Source: Loxodes magnus
Taxonomy: Eukaryota > Ciliophora > Karyorelictea > Loxodida > Loxodidae
Assembly: GCA_946699065.1 (NCBI GenBank)
Contig: CAMPDV010001491.1
Location: 1-64,000 of the forward strand
Reading direction: 5' to 3'
Length of the DNA: 64,000 nucleotides
Within the stretch, counting starts at the first letter, position 1. Each line of letters opens with the position of its first letter. Below the pieces are notes generated by a model. It had not been told where the DNA came from. It did not search any database and saw nothing but the letters and a program-made list of their open reading frames with translations. This document shows, piece after piece, positions 13,439 through 25,866 of this stretch. Both the position numbers and the translations under genes were made by a program.

Positions 13439-16400
13439 ATGGATATAGAATTTTAGCTATGACTACTCTTGTTGCTTAACTGCTCCTTTAGAATTGTAAG
13501 AGCTGGTAGCTTTATTAAAATAACAGACTTCTATTACTCTTAAGAGATAAGCTCTTAATATTATACTTCTTTCAATTTTCTTACTAAGTTACAGTACAAT
13601 CCTATGCTAAGCAATAAATCCATCACTCTTACGTTTTGGATTAACAACTATTGCAAAGATGAGTAAGAAAGAGAATTAATAGCTCTTAGTTCTTAAGCTG
13701 ATTATAAAATAGCTATTACTTTATATCAAAACAAAAGCTAAGAATAAGGCTTTAACTTTTGCTACTATGACTCAGTAGGAACTTTTTAAGAGTGCTAGAT
13801 GTTTAATCTTAAATAGACTTGTAACTAATGAAATTTTATAGGTATAAAATACTAAGAACTAGAAAATCTGTAAGCTAACATTGTCTTTTGTAACTATTAA
13901 TACTAGACTTATGGGTTTAGTAAGAACTGCCTAACTTAAAGCTTATACAAGTATGTATTCAAGTTTTTCTAATAGAGCTCTATATTATAAATAGGCAGCT
14001 CTATTAGCAAAGGTGTAGATGGAAACCTGTTATAAGTGCTTTTCTGATAGTAAAATTCGAAAGACATATCAGAGAACTTTAAAGAAGCTTTGGAACTAGT
14101 ACCTTGTACCTAGTATTGTGGAGCTTAATGTGCTGGAGTTGAGATAGCTGATTGCAAGAATTACCAATTTTACAATATAACAATGGAAAATATCCCTTAC
14201 ATATCTCTACAATCAAAACAAGAACTAAAGTTTCAAATGACAGATGAAAGTGGAAACAGTTTACTACAATACTCTGGAAATTATCTTAGCTTTTCAACTT
14301 GAATCCAAAGTGACTACTAGATTAAGCAGCAAGAGTAAAAAATCTGATCTATTGATTCATAACAGTCTCTATAATTTTATATCTCACAAAAATAAGATTT
14401 GAATTATACATTCAAGCTCATTTGAAATAATACTTAAGGTAATGTTATAGATTTGTTTTAAACAGCTGATTTTATAGAGTTCGAAAGTTGAATTTTTGTA
14501 GGGCTTTCGCTGAACAAAAAAGAGAAGATATTGTAGTAAAGTGTTGGAATAATTCTGAATAATGATTATAGAGTTGCCTAAAATACTTTTAATACGATGC
14601 TAGAATGGAAAAACAACTCTTTTATTACTATTGGTTCAAGACTTTCCTTTAGTGGACTTATGCTATAAAGTAGACTATATCTATTTGATACTCTTTTAAC
14701 CTTCGACAATTTTAACTAAATAGCTGAACATTAAACTCCGTGCCACTTAGAAAAAGAATGTAACGAATGTCCAACTCCTGAAGTTAAAAGCTGCTATACA
14801 ATAACAAGCTCGAAGTAATATTTAGAACTTTCAGATAAACCTTTAAAAGCACTAAAGCCAGGAGAATTATAAAAGACCTCTTTTGATTATTTTGGCTATT
14901 ATCCTGAAAGATATTCTAAAAGCAGTTGGTAGCTTAGTTTTTGGCTTAAAAACTATGGCAATACAAACTTGGAGGAAACTCTTCTCCTTATAAAACTGGA
15001 GGGAAAACGTAGAAATCTTGTATAAGACCAAAGCATTAAAATAAGTGTCTCGTACGATTTAATTTTAAACATACAAAAATTTAAATTCTATAGTAATTTT
15101 AGTTATCGTGATACAATAGTTAAAGTTAGCAGAAACATTTGATATTTTCTATCAGTTTCTGTTAATTTCTTTAAGCATATGGATATATGCTGGACTGATT
15201 CTATAAAGTAAGCAAATTTGATTTGCTAGTAAAGTTAGATAGACTTCTTTTCTTTTACTTTCATGTATAGAGTTTGAGTTCAAAATGATGACTCTTCTTA
15301 AAATTAATTTAATGGTGAAACTTTGTAGCCTAGGTTTTATACTTATGACTAGTAAATAACTAATGATGAATGAATATCTATTATCAAGAACTTAAATCCA
15401 TGTGCTATCGCTACCTAATCAACTTGCCTTTCTCCAGATATTTAAGATGATTCAAATCTACATTTTATAAGCTTTACTAACAGTAGTTTAGAGCTCTAAA
15501 TAAGTGATTAGTCAAAAGCACTGCAGTTTAACTTCGTTGACTTTGGATATGATCCTGAGAAATATTCTATTAATAGGTATAGCATTTCCTTATGATTCTA
15601 CAATTATGGCTTAAGTTAGTAAAGCCGTATAAGATAAATTAGAAGTTTAGAAGCTTAGTAATGAAAAGTCATCTTTTAAATAGGGCTACCTTTTTAAAAC
15701 TCTATACTGGTCAGAGTTAATGAAATTGACTATCAATAATCAGAACTTCAATTAAGTTTAAATTCTGTTGATTAGAGTTTCTCATACAGTCAGATAATAA
15801 AAACCATAAAGTGATATTTCCTTTCTTTAAGCTTAGACAAGTTAAAGAGCTCTTAGCAAGTTTGTTTATCTGAGTTTTCTTATACTGAGTAAATTTTTTG
15901 TGAGCCTGTAGATGTTTAGTTTGTATAATTGAGTAAAGAAAGTTTAATAACTTTAGGAGCTAGTTAATAGTAACTAAACTTTAATGGTACTATTTATGAT
16001 TTTCGCTTCTTTACTTATGAGACTTATTTGGAATAATAGCAATCTTATACTCTTTTTATGAATAGTGACTGTGCTCTTATCTGTCCCTTATAATCATGCA
16101 GTAGTCCTAATACAAAAAGCTGTATAAGAGAATGTCATTAGAGTTGCAAAAAATGCTTTGGAATTAATTAGAACAACTGCTTATCCTGCTTTGGAGACTC
16201 TTATCTGCAGACTTAAACATGCGATTTATGCTCTAACTAGATATAAAATTGCTAGAGTTGTAGTATTTAGAGTTAGAGCCTAAGATGTAAAACATGCAAG
16301 ACAGGGTTTATTTTAGATAAATAGTAGAACTAATGCAAGCCTTGCTAGCTTTATATAGATAAATGCAGCTAATGTCTTAACTAGTCTAATTAAGTGGTTT

Positions 16401-19400
16401 TATGCACTAAGTGTTAAGGCTATTTTAAGTTGTCCTACAATTAATGCTTCTGTAGTATTAAGAATTGCAAGTAATGTGATGACTTAGGAGAGTATTGCTT
16501 GAAATGTGCAGAGGGATATTTTCTAGATGTTTAAGGGAAATAATGTAAAACATGCGAGTTAATAGATAAGAATTGTAATAAGTGTGCAGACTTAGAGAAG
16601 TGTCTTGAATGTAAATCTCCATTCAAGTTTTCAGAAAATAAATGTGTAGATAGATGTCCTGAATACGAATAAGACTATGATAAAGACTAAATTTGTCAAT
16701 CTTGCTAAATTTTATTTCCTGATTGTAAAAAATGTGACCAAGCATAACCAAAGTGTTTAGAATGCTAGCAAGAGTTTGAGCTTGCTGATATATAAAATTA
16801 GTGTATTTAGTGTAGCTAAAAAATAAAGAACTGCATTTCTTGTGAAAATGGCTAGTGCATATAATGCTCAAATGGATATATCACTCAAGAAGGGAAGTGT
16901 GTATAAAGTTGCAACTCTGAAAAATGAGTTTTAACGTAGTAAGGTTGTTAAGCCTGCGACAAAGTGTATAGTAACTGTGAAAAATGCAATGAAGATCAGT
17001 GCTTATAGTGCAAAAAAGGTTTCTTTCTAAACATAACATAATGCCATTAATGCTCATAGTATATAGATTACTGTGAGGAATGCAAGTCAAATATAGAATG
17101 TCTAAAGTGCTAACAAAATAGAATTTTACTTAAAAACCATTGCTATGAAATATGCTATTTTAAAAGCCAAACCTTAAATAGCGATAAATGCGTGTAGTGG
17201 AATTCTATTTTTACTAATTGTAAATCATATAACAGAGATACTATCTAATGCGATGAATGTGGGGATGTATATTATTTGGAAAATGGGAAGTGCTAATTAT
17301 GTAATATTACATGATGTGCTAAATGCATATCAAGTAATAATTGCTCAATATGTTAAGGCGACTATATTCTTTTCAATAATTAATGCATCGAAAAATAGCG
17401 ACTATAAAACTTTTAAGATGATTTACTTAATCGAAACAACTAAAATTATGAATAAGGAGCCCCTCAAAGCTTAGATTATTTTAATATACCAGCTGCTTAT
17501 TAGTAATTTTTAGAAGATCAATAGAAAGTCTTAGATGCTATTTTTTATTTTGGAATCGGTAGTTCTGCAATAATAACTGTTACAGCGAAATCTTCCACAA
17601 GATCTTCTAAAGCTTGATTTAATTTACTTCTTGCTTTTTAGCTAATTTTAACAAACGCTTTTATTAACGTTCCTAAACCTTAAAATCTAGCAGCTTACTA
17701 TTTCCAATAAAGTGAAAGCAAAATAATTACACAAGGAAATGATAATAAGTTTATCTAATTCAACTTTGATGAGAAGTAGTTAGAAGTTAAAAACGATTTC
17801 CTGCTAGTTATGGGTTACTAAAACTACACCTTTCTATCAAATAGCTTTTTCCATTTAGCCTTTCTCCTTTTCTATCTTATATTAGATTTTTTAGTTTTTC
17901 TAACTGGGAAACTTTTTCACTGATAAAAGCTAAAAAAAATGAGAAGCAATTGATTGCATTGAAGACTCCTAATATCAATTTATTTAGCTTTTGCTCTCTA
18001 GATTGATTATGCAGTTATGTTATAGCTTTTCAACAAAAGTTAAGAAACTTCTTACACCTATTTCAACTGAATCTTGGCTATCTTTGTATTGGTAAGTTTT
18101 TTATACAGATATGCTAAATTTTTATCATCCTTTATCTATTGAAAGTGATTTATAAATTCTAAGTTCTCAATAAAAATCCAAGCACTAAAAGTGAAGAGTT
18201 CAAGTAAAGATATTATCCAATATTTGAAGAGCTAAAGACTAACCAAGCAAGTGCCTTAATTTACTACCCTTTGTTTCTCTTAAGAAGACTCCTTTTAGCT
18301 TTGGTTTTAATATGGTTAAGAAAATTCGGGTTTCTATAAATAACTTTATGCTTCTTAATGAGTTTAGTCCAAATACTCTACTTTACCAATTTTCAACCTT
18401 TTACCAGCAAGATTCTTTATGTAGCTCATGTGTCATTAGAAGTTTGGCTTGTAGTTCTAAATTTCGTCAATATTTGATTTCAATCTTTAGAGCAATAAGA
18501 TACTAATAGAGCTCTCAACTATATCAACTCAGATTAATCTATAAATATAGGCTATTTAGTAGTTATCTTGTCTAATGTTGCTACTTTCATTGGCATAGGA
18601 CTGAGTACTTATTGCTTGGCACAAGATGTTATAGATAATATGAAATTAAAGAAGTAAGTTCAAAGCTAATAAAAGCCTGATGATAGACTATTTAAAAGTG
18701 TGGCTATAGAAGTTCCTAGCGATAAAATGAATAATAAAAAGGAAGGTTTTTAAGATTATAGTTAAGATAACAGTGAATTAACTCTAAGAATAATAAATCT
18801 TGAAGAGATTAAATAAGAAATTAAATAGGATAATTAGAGTGACCAAAATACTACGGTAATATTTTATATATCAGAATGTCTTGAATCTCAAAGAAGAATA
18901 CTAGAGCGATGAGAAAATTCCATCTCAATTTATTTTATTTTAGGACGAAACAACGACCACTTAGAAAAGCACGAGAAAAAAATTGATACTCCTTAATAAA
19001 AAGGCTAAAATACGTAGAGGAAAGTTCTTAGTAACGAATAAGAATAAGAATTTAATACAGATAGTCAAAATTTAATAAATAGCTAAATCTTATAAATTTA
19101 ATCTATAATAGAAATTAGCTTTAGTTTAAGCTTCTTAAATTTATATCTTTTAAAGTTTATCGCTAAGCTTACTTCTAATTAACTTTGGTTCATTTAAATT
19201 TCAACTATTTTTATTGAGATAGCTAAAGACAAAATTTATGGAAATTAGTTTATAAGATAATTTTTAAGAATTTAAGTTTAAGCTTGAATTTGGTAATTAA
19301 TGAAGGAATATATAGACATTAAACGAAAATAGAAGATTAAGCATTGGTAGACCGAATGAGTTTACTGATAAAAATTATTTCTTGAAAAGTTTATTTAAAG

Positions 19401-19627
19401 TACAAGGAGACAACTAGGCTACTAGCTTGTAGATTTAATAAAAGAAGAGATATTTATTTATGTATTAATTAAATAATTAAAGCTTAATTGTCTATATGAC
19501 TTATATGATAATTGAATGCTTTTCATATTTATAATATAATAAATTGAATAGAAAAAAACTTAAAATGACTCATTTATATAATAAACTAAGAGGTTTATAA
19601 AGTAGTGAGCTGGTTTGTATCAATTGA
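13439..19627 (+). CDS. Large LamG / Cys-rich / multi-pass surface protein, intact
   Basis: About 2,050 residues. ATG 13439 opens a signal peptide (MDIEFQLWLLLLLNCSF). Residues about 30-870 hold three LamG-like units, each with a W-x-F motif: WIFVGLSLN near 14480, WYFLSVSVN near 15140, WYFLSLSLD near 15810. All three Trp are TGA. Two units open with near-repeats (FGYYPERYSKSSW, FGYDPEKYSINRY). Residues about 870-1320 are dense CxxC repeats of the ciliate growth-factor-receptor/furin-like type. From about residue 1470 come several hydrophobic segments and FLLRRLLLALVLIWL, then a charged tail. Introns of 17 nt (18092-18108) and 19 nt (18856-18874) keep the frame aligned with the paralogue. Two close in-frame TGA codons (19625, 19640) mark the end; TGA 19301 was read through because RLSIGRPNEFTDKNYF follows. 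Ligand and role unknown. Confidence 0.85.
18092..18108 (+). other. 17-nt intron GTAAGTTTTTTATACAG
   Basis: Perfect GTAAGT donor and CAG acceptor in only 17 bases. Removing it changes frame exactly where the downstream half (YYPLFLLRRLLL) needs it, as the paralogue shows. Confidence 0.85.
18856..18874 (+). other. 19-nt intron
   Basis: GTAAT...TCAG. Removing it moves into the frame that reads KEEYQSDEKIPSQF and later RLSIGRPNEFTDKNYF, better protein-like sequence than the unspliced frame. Confidence 0.6.
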
Positions 19628-21654
19628 AAAAAGTCTAAATGATTTTAATTTAAATGCTTAAACTAACAAATATTAAGTAACTTAAGCTTATATCTATTAA
19701 CTATTAGAGCTAGAATAAATCAAGCATTAAATAGATAATTATTCATTCTCCTACTTAAAATCAATTATCAGCTATTAAAATGCTGGATCTTGAAATTATA
19801 AGACATAAAAGAATAAATAAACAACTAGAGGAAAGTTAAGATTTATTTCTGAAGTAATAACTAGTCTACAGTTGTATGCTTAATTTGAGAAATAAAAGCG
19901 AAGAACATTATTGCTAGTTTATTGCTATTTTTGATCTATTTGAACATTTTTAAATTTAATTTTCCTTTGCTTTGCTTAATTTTTGAAAAGATAAAGAAAT
20001 AAAAAATGACTTATATTCTAATTTTTCAAAATCTAAACAGACTTTTAATCGCATAATAGAGGAATAATTTAAAAACATCTTGAAAAATGAAATATCAAGA
20101 CATATCTAATAGAAGGGGGCTTTATATATTTTTCAGATATGACAGAGCTTTGAAATTATATTAAAGATTTAAGCAGTAATCAAAGATTTATCCAATTTAT
20201 AGAATTTTGGATGGATAAAAATAAAAAAGGAATTTATGATTTTAAATAATCAAACATTCCTACAAGTTCATAATTTTAAGCGTTATGTTCAAATTTTCGC
20301 TTAAAATACTTAAAGTTAATTTGAAAATATTTACAAGTAATAACTTAATTGCTATGAAAGAGTCTAAACAGATAAAGTCTAAGCTTAATAAATTTAGAGA
20401 AACAGGATTTTAATAGAATTTATTTCTTTCAAGCTAATTTATAAGCAGTTAACAAGAGATTAAGCAAAAAGATAAGAAACTGACTTTAAGATTTAAAAGC
20501 TCAAAAGATAGAAAAATTAATAAAAAGAATATTTTCTTTCAGCCAAAGAGAATAGAAAATGAAGGAATAAAGTTTCCTTAGAAATTTTACAAAAATATTA
20601 AAAAATCAGTTACAAATATCCTTATTTATCCTCTTTATTTAAAAGCATAATCTCATCTTATTAATATGTTTATATTATAAAAAATAAATTTTACCTTTTA
20701 GATTTATTTATAATGTTTGAGTTTTTTAACAAATGTAAATAATTAATATCTTAAAACTATTTAAAAATTTAATTTAAAAAAGAAAAAATTAGATTATAAT
20801 TAATTTTATTTAATTAATATATGATAGAAAGTTATAGTTATTTACAGACAATAACTTATTAATTATAGATATTAAAAATTAGATTAATTTTAATGCTTTT
20901 AAACTTTCTAAATTTCTATCTTTAATCTATTTTTAAATATCTAATTTTTAAAAGGAAGTTGATAATAATTAAATTTAGAAACTATTTAAATTTTATTTAT
21001 TCGTAATTTGTATAAATAATGAGAAATAACTTTTTTTATTTAAGTTTTTAATCTTAGATGAAATTAAAAAAACTACAATAAAAATAATATTAAATTAAGC
21101 TTAAAATTTTGTTAATTTTTTTGTTTTAATTTTATAAAAATAATCTGAATATTTTTTATTGCTATAACTAATACATAAAATAGCTAGAATTTTATATTCA
21201 TAAGATGGAAGAAATAATTTTAATAGTTATGCGAAAAGATATTTTTTAAAGAAAATTTTAACTTCTTTATTAGAAACTTGATAAATCTGAAGATAATAAA
21301 TAAATATTAATAATTTATTAAAATTTAAATAAAATTACTAAAATGAAAATTTTGGTAGAAAAATAAACCAAAATATTTGAGACTTTTTGTTGTTTATTGT
21401 TATATTCTAATTTTTTATTAAATATTTAAATTGTTTAACTTTAATTTCTAAATAAATCTAAGAATTATTAAAATTATTTAAACTCTTTTAAAATTAAATT
21501 TTGTTTATTTATTTTCAAATTTTTTCTTTAAAAAATTTTTTCCTAAAATTAAAATTTCTCTCAAAATTGAAAAACAAATTTTAATGTATTTAAAAAATAA
21601 TTTATTTAGTTGAAAAAAAGCAAAAATTTTTTATTAATGCTATAAATTCTCACT
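19628..21654. other. AT-rich region, weak coding signal only
   Basis: No domain or clear TGA bias. At 20135-20610 (+) one frame reads plausibly (NQRFIQFIEFWMDKNKKG) but carries four TGA codons in about 160, so I leave it uncalled. The rest looks non-coding. Confidence 0.3.
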
Positions 21655-22203
21655 TTTCATTTCAACTCTTATTAAGAAACTTTAGAGCCCTAATGGCCAC
21701 AGTAAAATCCAGCATATACTTTTCCTTCTTTTACTTTTTAATGGTATAAATTGCGATTTATTAAATTTTATCTTCTCAAATTTCTTATACTTCCGTGATT
21801 TGTATTAGCATTCGTTGTGATTTCTTTATTTTTTCAAAATTTATGATTTTTACCAATGATGTTTTATTCTTCAAGTTATTATGATTAAATTATTCTCCTC
21901 ATAAAAAATGCTCATTCATCACTAGCATCAGAAAGAAAAGCATTATAGTTTGTAAAAATTGCTTTGCAAATACTTATTTTAAAAAATCATATACCTCTAA
22001 TGATATTTAATTACAAAAGCTGATATTCAATTTTTAATCAATTTGTCTCTATTAAAATCGAACGAAATTCAAATCCACTTTTAAAAATCACTGCTTTTAT
22101 AATCTAAGAAAGCGAACGTAACTGATTTCTTTTTCAAGCCTAGTTTGCATTTAAAGTAACAAAAATTTGGAAAAACTTCAAATTTCATCATATTAATTTC
22201 CAT
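21655..22203 (-). pseudogene. Decayed SPRY-domain gene copy
   Basis: Starts MEINMMKFEVFPNFCYF against MGIHMMKYEIFTNLCNP in the copy at 31178. It keeps a scrambled SDASDEWAFF (conserved Asp-Gly-Trp region, Trp as TGA) and ends EGKVYAGFYC against EGKTYAGFCC. The three blocks lie in different frames, so the copy is broken by several small indels. It lies just downstream, on the same strand, of a decayed Gag element. Confidence 0.7.
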
Positions 22204-22269
22204 TTTAGATAATAAAAAGCCAACTCGCTAGTTTATATTTACTTCCTTTTTTCCTAAATAATTAATTTT

Positions 22270-23215
22270 GGCTAAATGCCACTATTTATATATTTCCTTT
22301 TACCCTTAAACTTTTATTTATATGCAAATGCAGATTCTTAATTGAAAAAAAGAAATAAAATTCAAGACAACTATAAATGAATTTTTATTTCATATTTGCT
22401 AAGTTTTATTATTGAAAATTATCTTATAAATCGAATATTTTTTTATAATATCAACTTAAAAATTTTTTGAACATGATTAGTTTATATTTTTCACTTTTTA
22501 AAATAAAAGATGCTCTTTCTCTTTTATGTTACAATTGTTTATCTTCACGTTTTCCCATTCTTTTTGTATATCTTTTCTTCATACATCTTAAATTTATTTA
22601 TTTCTATAGATTTCATCATCACTTGCTACATAGATTTTCCAAAGTATTTCACAATTTTATTCTAGTTTTTATTATTTTTTGTTTATATCTTCAGCAATTC
22701 AGGTAATTATGTCCAAATTTTTATATATTTCACATTTCTTTATTTTTCTTTTTATTGTTATTGATAGTTTTCTTAGTCCTCCGAGTTTTTTTATTCTATT
22801 TCCATTTGAAAATTTTAGCTTAAAGGAGCCTAAGCTTGAAATTAAATTTATTCTTATTTTATTGTCGAATTTGTTGCGAAATTTTTTCCCATTAATATAA
22901 ATTTGGAAATTAAGGTTTATAATGAATTTTAGATTTAATTTGCTAAATTTTGATATTCCTTTCTTTTGCTTTCCAGAAGCAATCTAAGATTTTGGTTTTC
23001 CTCTTTAAATATCTATATTTCTATTTTTATTTACTCAAATAAGGAATATAATTGTCTAGATTTTCTCAAGCTTTTCATTTTTCTTGGAAAATTTTGATGC
23101 CAAATTTCTAGCATGAATAATTTTTTTTAACCCTAGAATCTTATTAATCAACGGCCGATTACGATTAGTCTGTTAATTAAGAATTTAAAATTCATTATCC
23201 CGGGCTTTTTTCCAT
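22270..23215 (-). mobile_element. Decayed Gag-type retroelement
   Basis: Starts at ATG 23215 (MEKSPGQW). One frame holds a long coiled coil (FKEENQNLRLLLESKRKEY) and the family signature FQMEIEQKN, matching PMEIEN/PMEIEQ in the other Gag copies just before their zinc knuckle. The knuckle itself is damaged, with first Cys kept and others lost or out of frame. The start, coiled coil and knuckle remnant lie in different frames, so this is an old, inactive copy. Confidence 0.6.
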
Positions 23216-24633
23216 TTTTCTATATAATATTTTTTAATTTATATAGCTAGAATTTTGCTTAATTTAGCGAATTAAAAGTTTATTTTTATAATATATTTAC
23301 AGAGCAACCGAAAATATTTTTGATTGACTATAAAATTTTCTAGTTTCGAATTTGAAAATATAGGCCAGTCTAGCATAAATTATTTGCTTATTTTTTTAAT
23401 TATAATATATGAAGATCAAATAATGAAATCTAATGAATTTCTATGGAAATAAAAAATAAAAATAATTAATTATTTATATATTTATTGTTATTTTAATTCT
23501 TTTATATTTTAATTTCTACAAGCATTAGTTTAATTAATTTAATTTAGAAAAATGTTCAGAAAGATCTAAAATTTCATTTGTTTATTAAATTTAAAATTTT
23601 TATTAATTTTAGGGGTATTTACTCAAGATTAAGCTAGCTTAGCTTCTAATTAGATTTAATTTTTTATTAGTTCATAAATGCTGCATAATTTTTTTTTAAT
23701 ATTTACTTTCTTCATAATATCTTTTAAATGTTGCTTAAAATAAATTTTCTAGAAATAGTTTTATCTTATTTACTCAATTTAATTAAGTTTAATTAAATTA
23801 AATTAAATAATTTTATTGTATCAAAATTTTAATTAAAGCTATGTTAATTTATAAAGAAAATAAATTCTTTTATTAAAGAAAATAGGGAATTTTAGATAAA
23901 ATAATAAAAAACGGAAATATGGAGATAAATAGAAAATCATAAATTTGATAAACTTGAGAATTTCATATAATTTGCATTATTTATTATTTAAGATTAATAT
24001 AATTATTTATTATAGCTTAGTTGAAATATTAGAAATAAAATATCTAATTATAATTATAATTTTATTTCAATAGAAATTATTTCATTATTTGGAAAATGTT
24101 ATTTCTATATGAAAGTTCCCTTTTAAAAATAATTCATGAAATATAAATATAACTCATTTATAAATTTACCCAAGTATTCTCCTTCTTTTTAATTAAAAAA
24201 ATTAACTAGATATTTATAGAAAAGCATTATAGTGCTTTCCTCCAAATAGAGTTTTTTAAATTTTTCTGATTAAACATATGTAAAATATATTTTCAATTAA
24301 ATAACAAATTTATATTTACTTTATCTTTTCTATTTATTTTTAACTTTGTATTAGGCTTATTAAATTAAACTTTAATTTTAATCTAATTAATTTATAACAA
24401 TTATAAATATTGAAGCTTATTTAAATAGTCCCTTTAAACTTCTTTTATTTTTATTTTTCAAGCATCTTTTTAAGAAAGTACAACTTAAAGCTTTGTTCTG
24501 ATGCTCAAAATAAATTTTTATTTTTGGTACCTTAAAACTTTTTTCTCTTGTTCGTTATAAAAATATTAAAAAAATACACTTTAAGAGTTTAAAAATATAA
24601 TTCCTATAAAATTAAATTACTTAATAATAATAA
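23216..24633. other. Very AT-rich, nothing recognised
   Basis: Long A/T runs and simple low-complexity sequence. No frame shows homology or a TGA bias on either strand. Confidence 0.4.
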
Positions 24634-25140
24634 TTAATTAAAGTGATACCACCTTTCATTAGGATCATCACTGATATAATGTTTATAAATGTTAAAAAAA
24701 GTATTCTGGATATATTCTTCATAGTCTTCTTCTGTCTTATGCTTCATTATTACATATCGACTATTACTTTTTTCTCCAGGTTTTATTATAGGGATTTGGT
24801 TAAAATCTAGTTCTTTTCCAATTATTTACTAGGGTCTAAATCATATATTTTCTTCAGGACCGATTTACTAATTTTTTACGTTTGTTATCTTAAGTCTATA
24901 AATTTTACCCTCTTGAGTAGCATACAATCTGCTTAATTTATTCAGTGTTTTTTAAATTCTTTTATTATCTTCATTTTGTTTATTTTAATATTTCCAGTAT
25001 TGTTAAATCAAAATAGATTCTTTGATGACTTAAAGTATAAATAAATATGAAAAAGGATTCTATTTAATCCACTTTTCAATGTAATTTAAAATAAAGATAT
25101 AAAATGATTGTTTGAATAATAAATGGAATAGAATACTACT
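24634..25140 (-). CDS. Unknown soluble protein, start not placed
   Basis: No family recognised. The frame reads as normal hydrophilic protein: KLSRLYATQEGKIYRLKITN, then FNQIPIIKPGEKSNSRYVIM, then HKTEEDYEEYIQNTFF, ending SDDPNERWYHFN at TAA 24636-24634. It holds one in-frame TGA (in NIWFRPQ). No ATG is seen at the upstream end, so a tiny intron or a start further upstream is likely. The 3' end is followed by a TTA-rich run like the tails of the retroelements here, so it could be the end of a mobile element. It is divergent from the SPRY gene at 25234. Confidence 0.5.
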
Positions 25141-25233
25141 GAAACTAAATAATGATACTTAATTAAATTTATTTATATAAGGAAGAAGGCAAAAGAAAGA
25201 GAAACTAGTTTACTTAACCATTTGATATCCAAG

Positions 25234-25803
25234 ATGGGAATTTATATGATGAAATACGAAATTTTCACTAATTTATGCAATGTATAATTCTGATTTAGTT
25301 AGAAATTAAAATCTGATGCTTATTATGTTATAGATAATAAAACTGGTGTTTTTAGAAATAATTTCTATTTTCCTTCTATTTTGTTAGAGCCTTCTTTATG
25401 AAAAAATAGAATTTATGCTTTTAAGTTCTAATATCTGGCTAATACGCATGCTTATTTAAAACTAGGTGTATGTAAAGCTAATTTTACTAATTTTAATTCT
25501 TGCTTTTCTGATACAAATGATGGTTGAACTTACTATCTAGCCGAGGGTTAATTACTACATAGTTCTAGCAGCCGAGTAAAATCTTATGGTAAAAGATAGT
25601 CTAAAGGAATTTATGAAATCATAATGACAGTAAATACATTTAATGGGAGCATTTAGTATAATATAAACGGAAATAACTTTGGTATAGCTTTCGATAATAT
25701 TGAAGAATTAAAAGAAGGAAATACGTATGTAGGACTGTGTTGTGGCACTGAAGGGAATAAAATATCTTTGATAGAAGCTAAAGTGAATTATATTAAATAA
25801 TGA
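25234..25803 (+). CDS. SPRY-domain protein, copy 1
   Basis: 189 residues, almost entirely one B30.2/SPRY fold. Order of motifs: KNRIYAFKF, AYLKLGVCKANF, SCFSDTNDGWTYYL, GQLLHSS, SYGK, GSIQYNINGNNFGIAFDNIE, GNTYVGLCC. These match the SPRY pattern (LGVC, G-x-x-YG, I-x-Y-x-x-NG-x-x-x-G-x-AF). SPRY domains usually bind protein or peptide partners; none can be inferred. Trp is TGA in DGW and in SLWKNR. It ends TAA TGA, the TGA at 25801. About 60 bp upstream a block (GGAAGAAGGCAAAAGAAAG) is shared with copy 3 and probably belongs to the promoter or 5' UTR. Confidence 0.85.
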
Positions 25804-25866
25804 GATTTTATTAATTTATATTAATTTAATTTTTAATTAATTAATTATTAAGATATAATATATAAA

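Noticed and set aside
19301-19303. TGA 19301 as the stop of the large surface protein
   Set aside because: Highly protein-like sequence (RLSIGRPNEFTDKNYF) continues in frame for over 50 codons; a double TGA at 19625/19640 is a better end.
20041-20620. Possible gene between the surface protein and the decayed SPRY copy
   Set aside because: Two frames read equally well and TGA is not depleted in either, so coding cannot be claimed.
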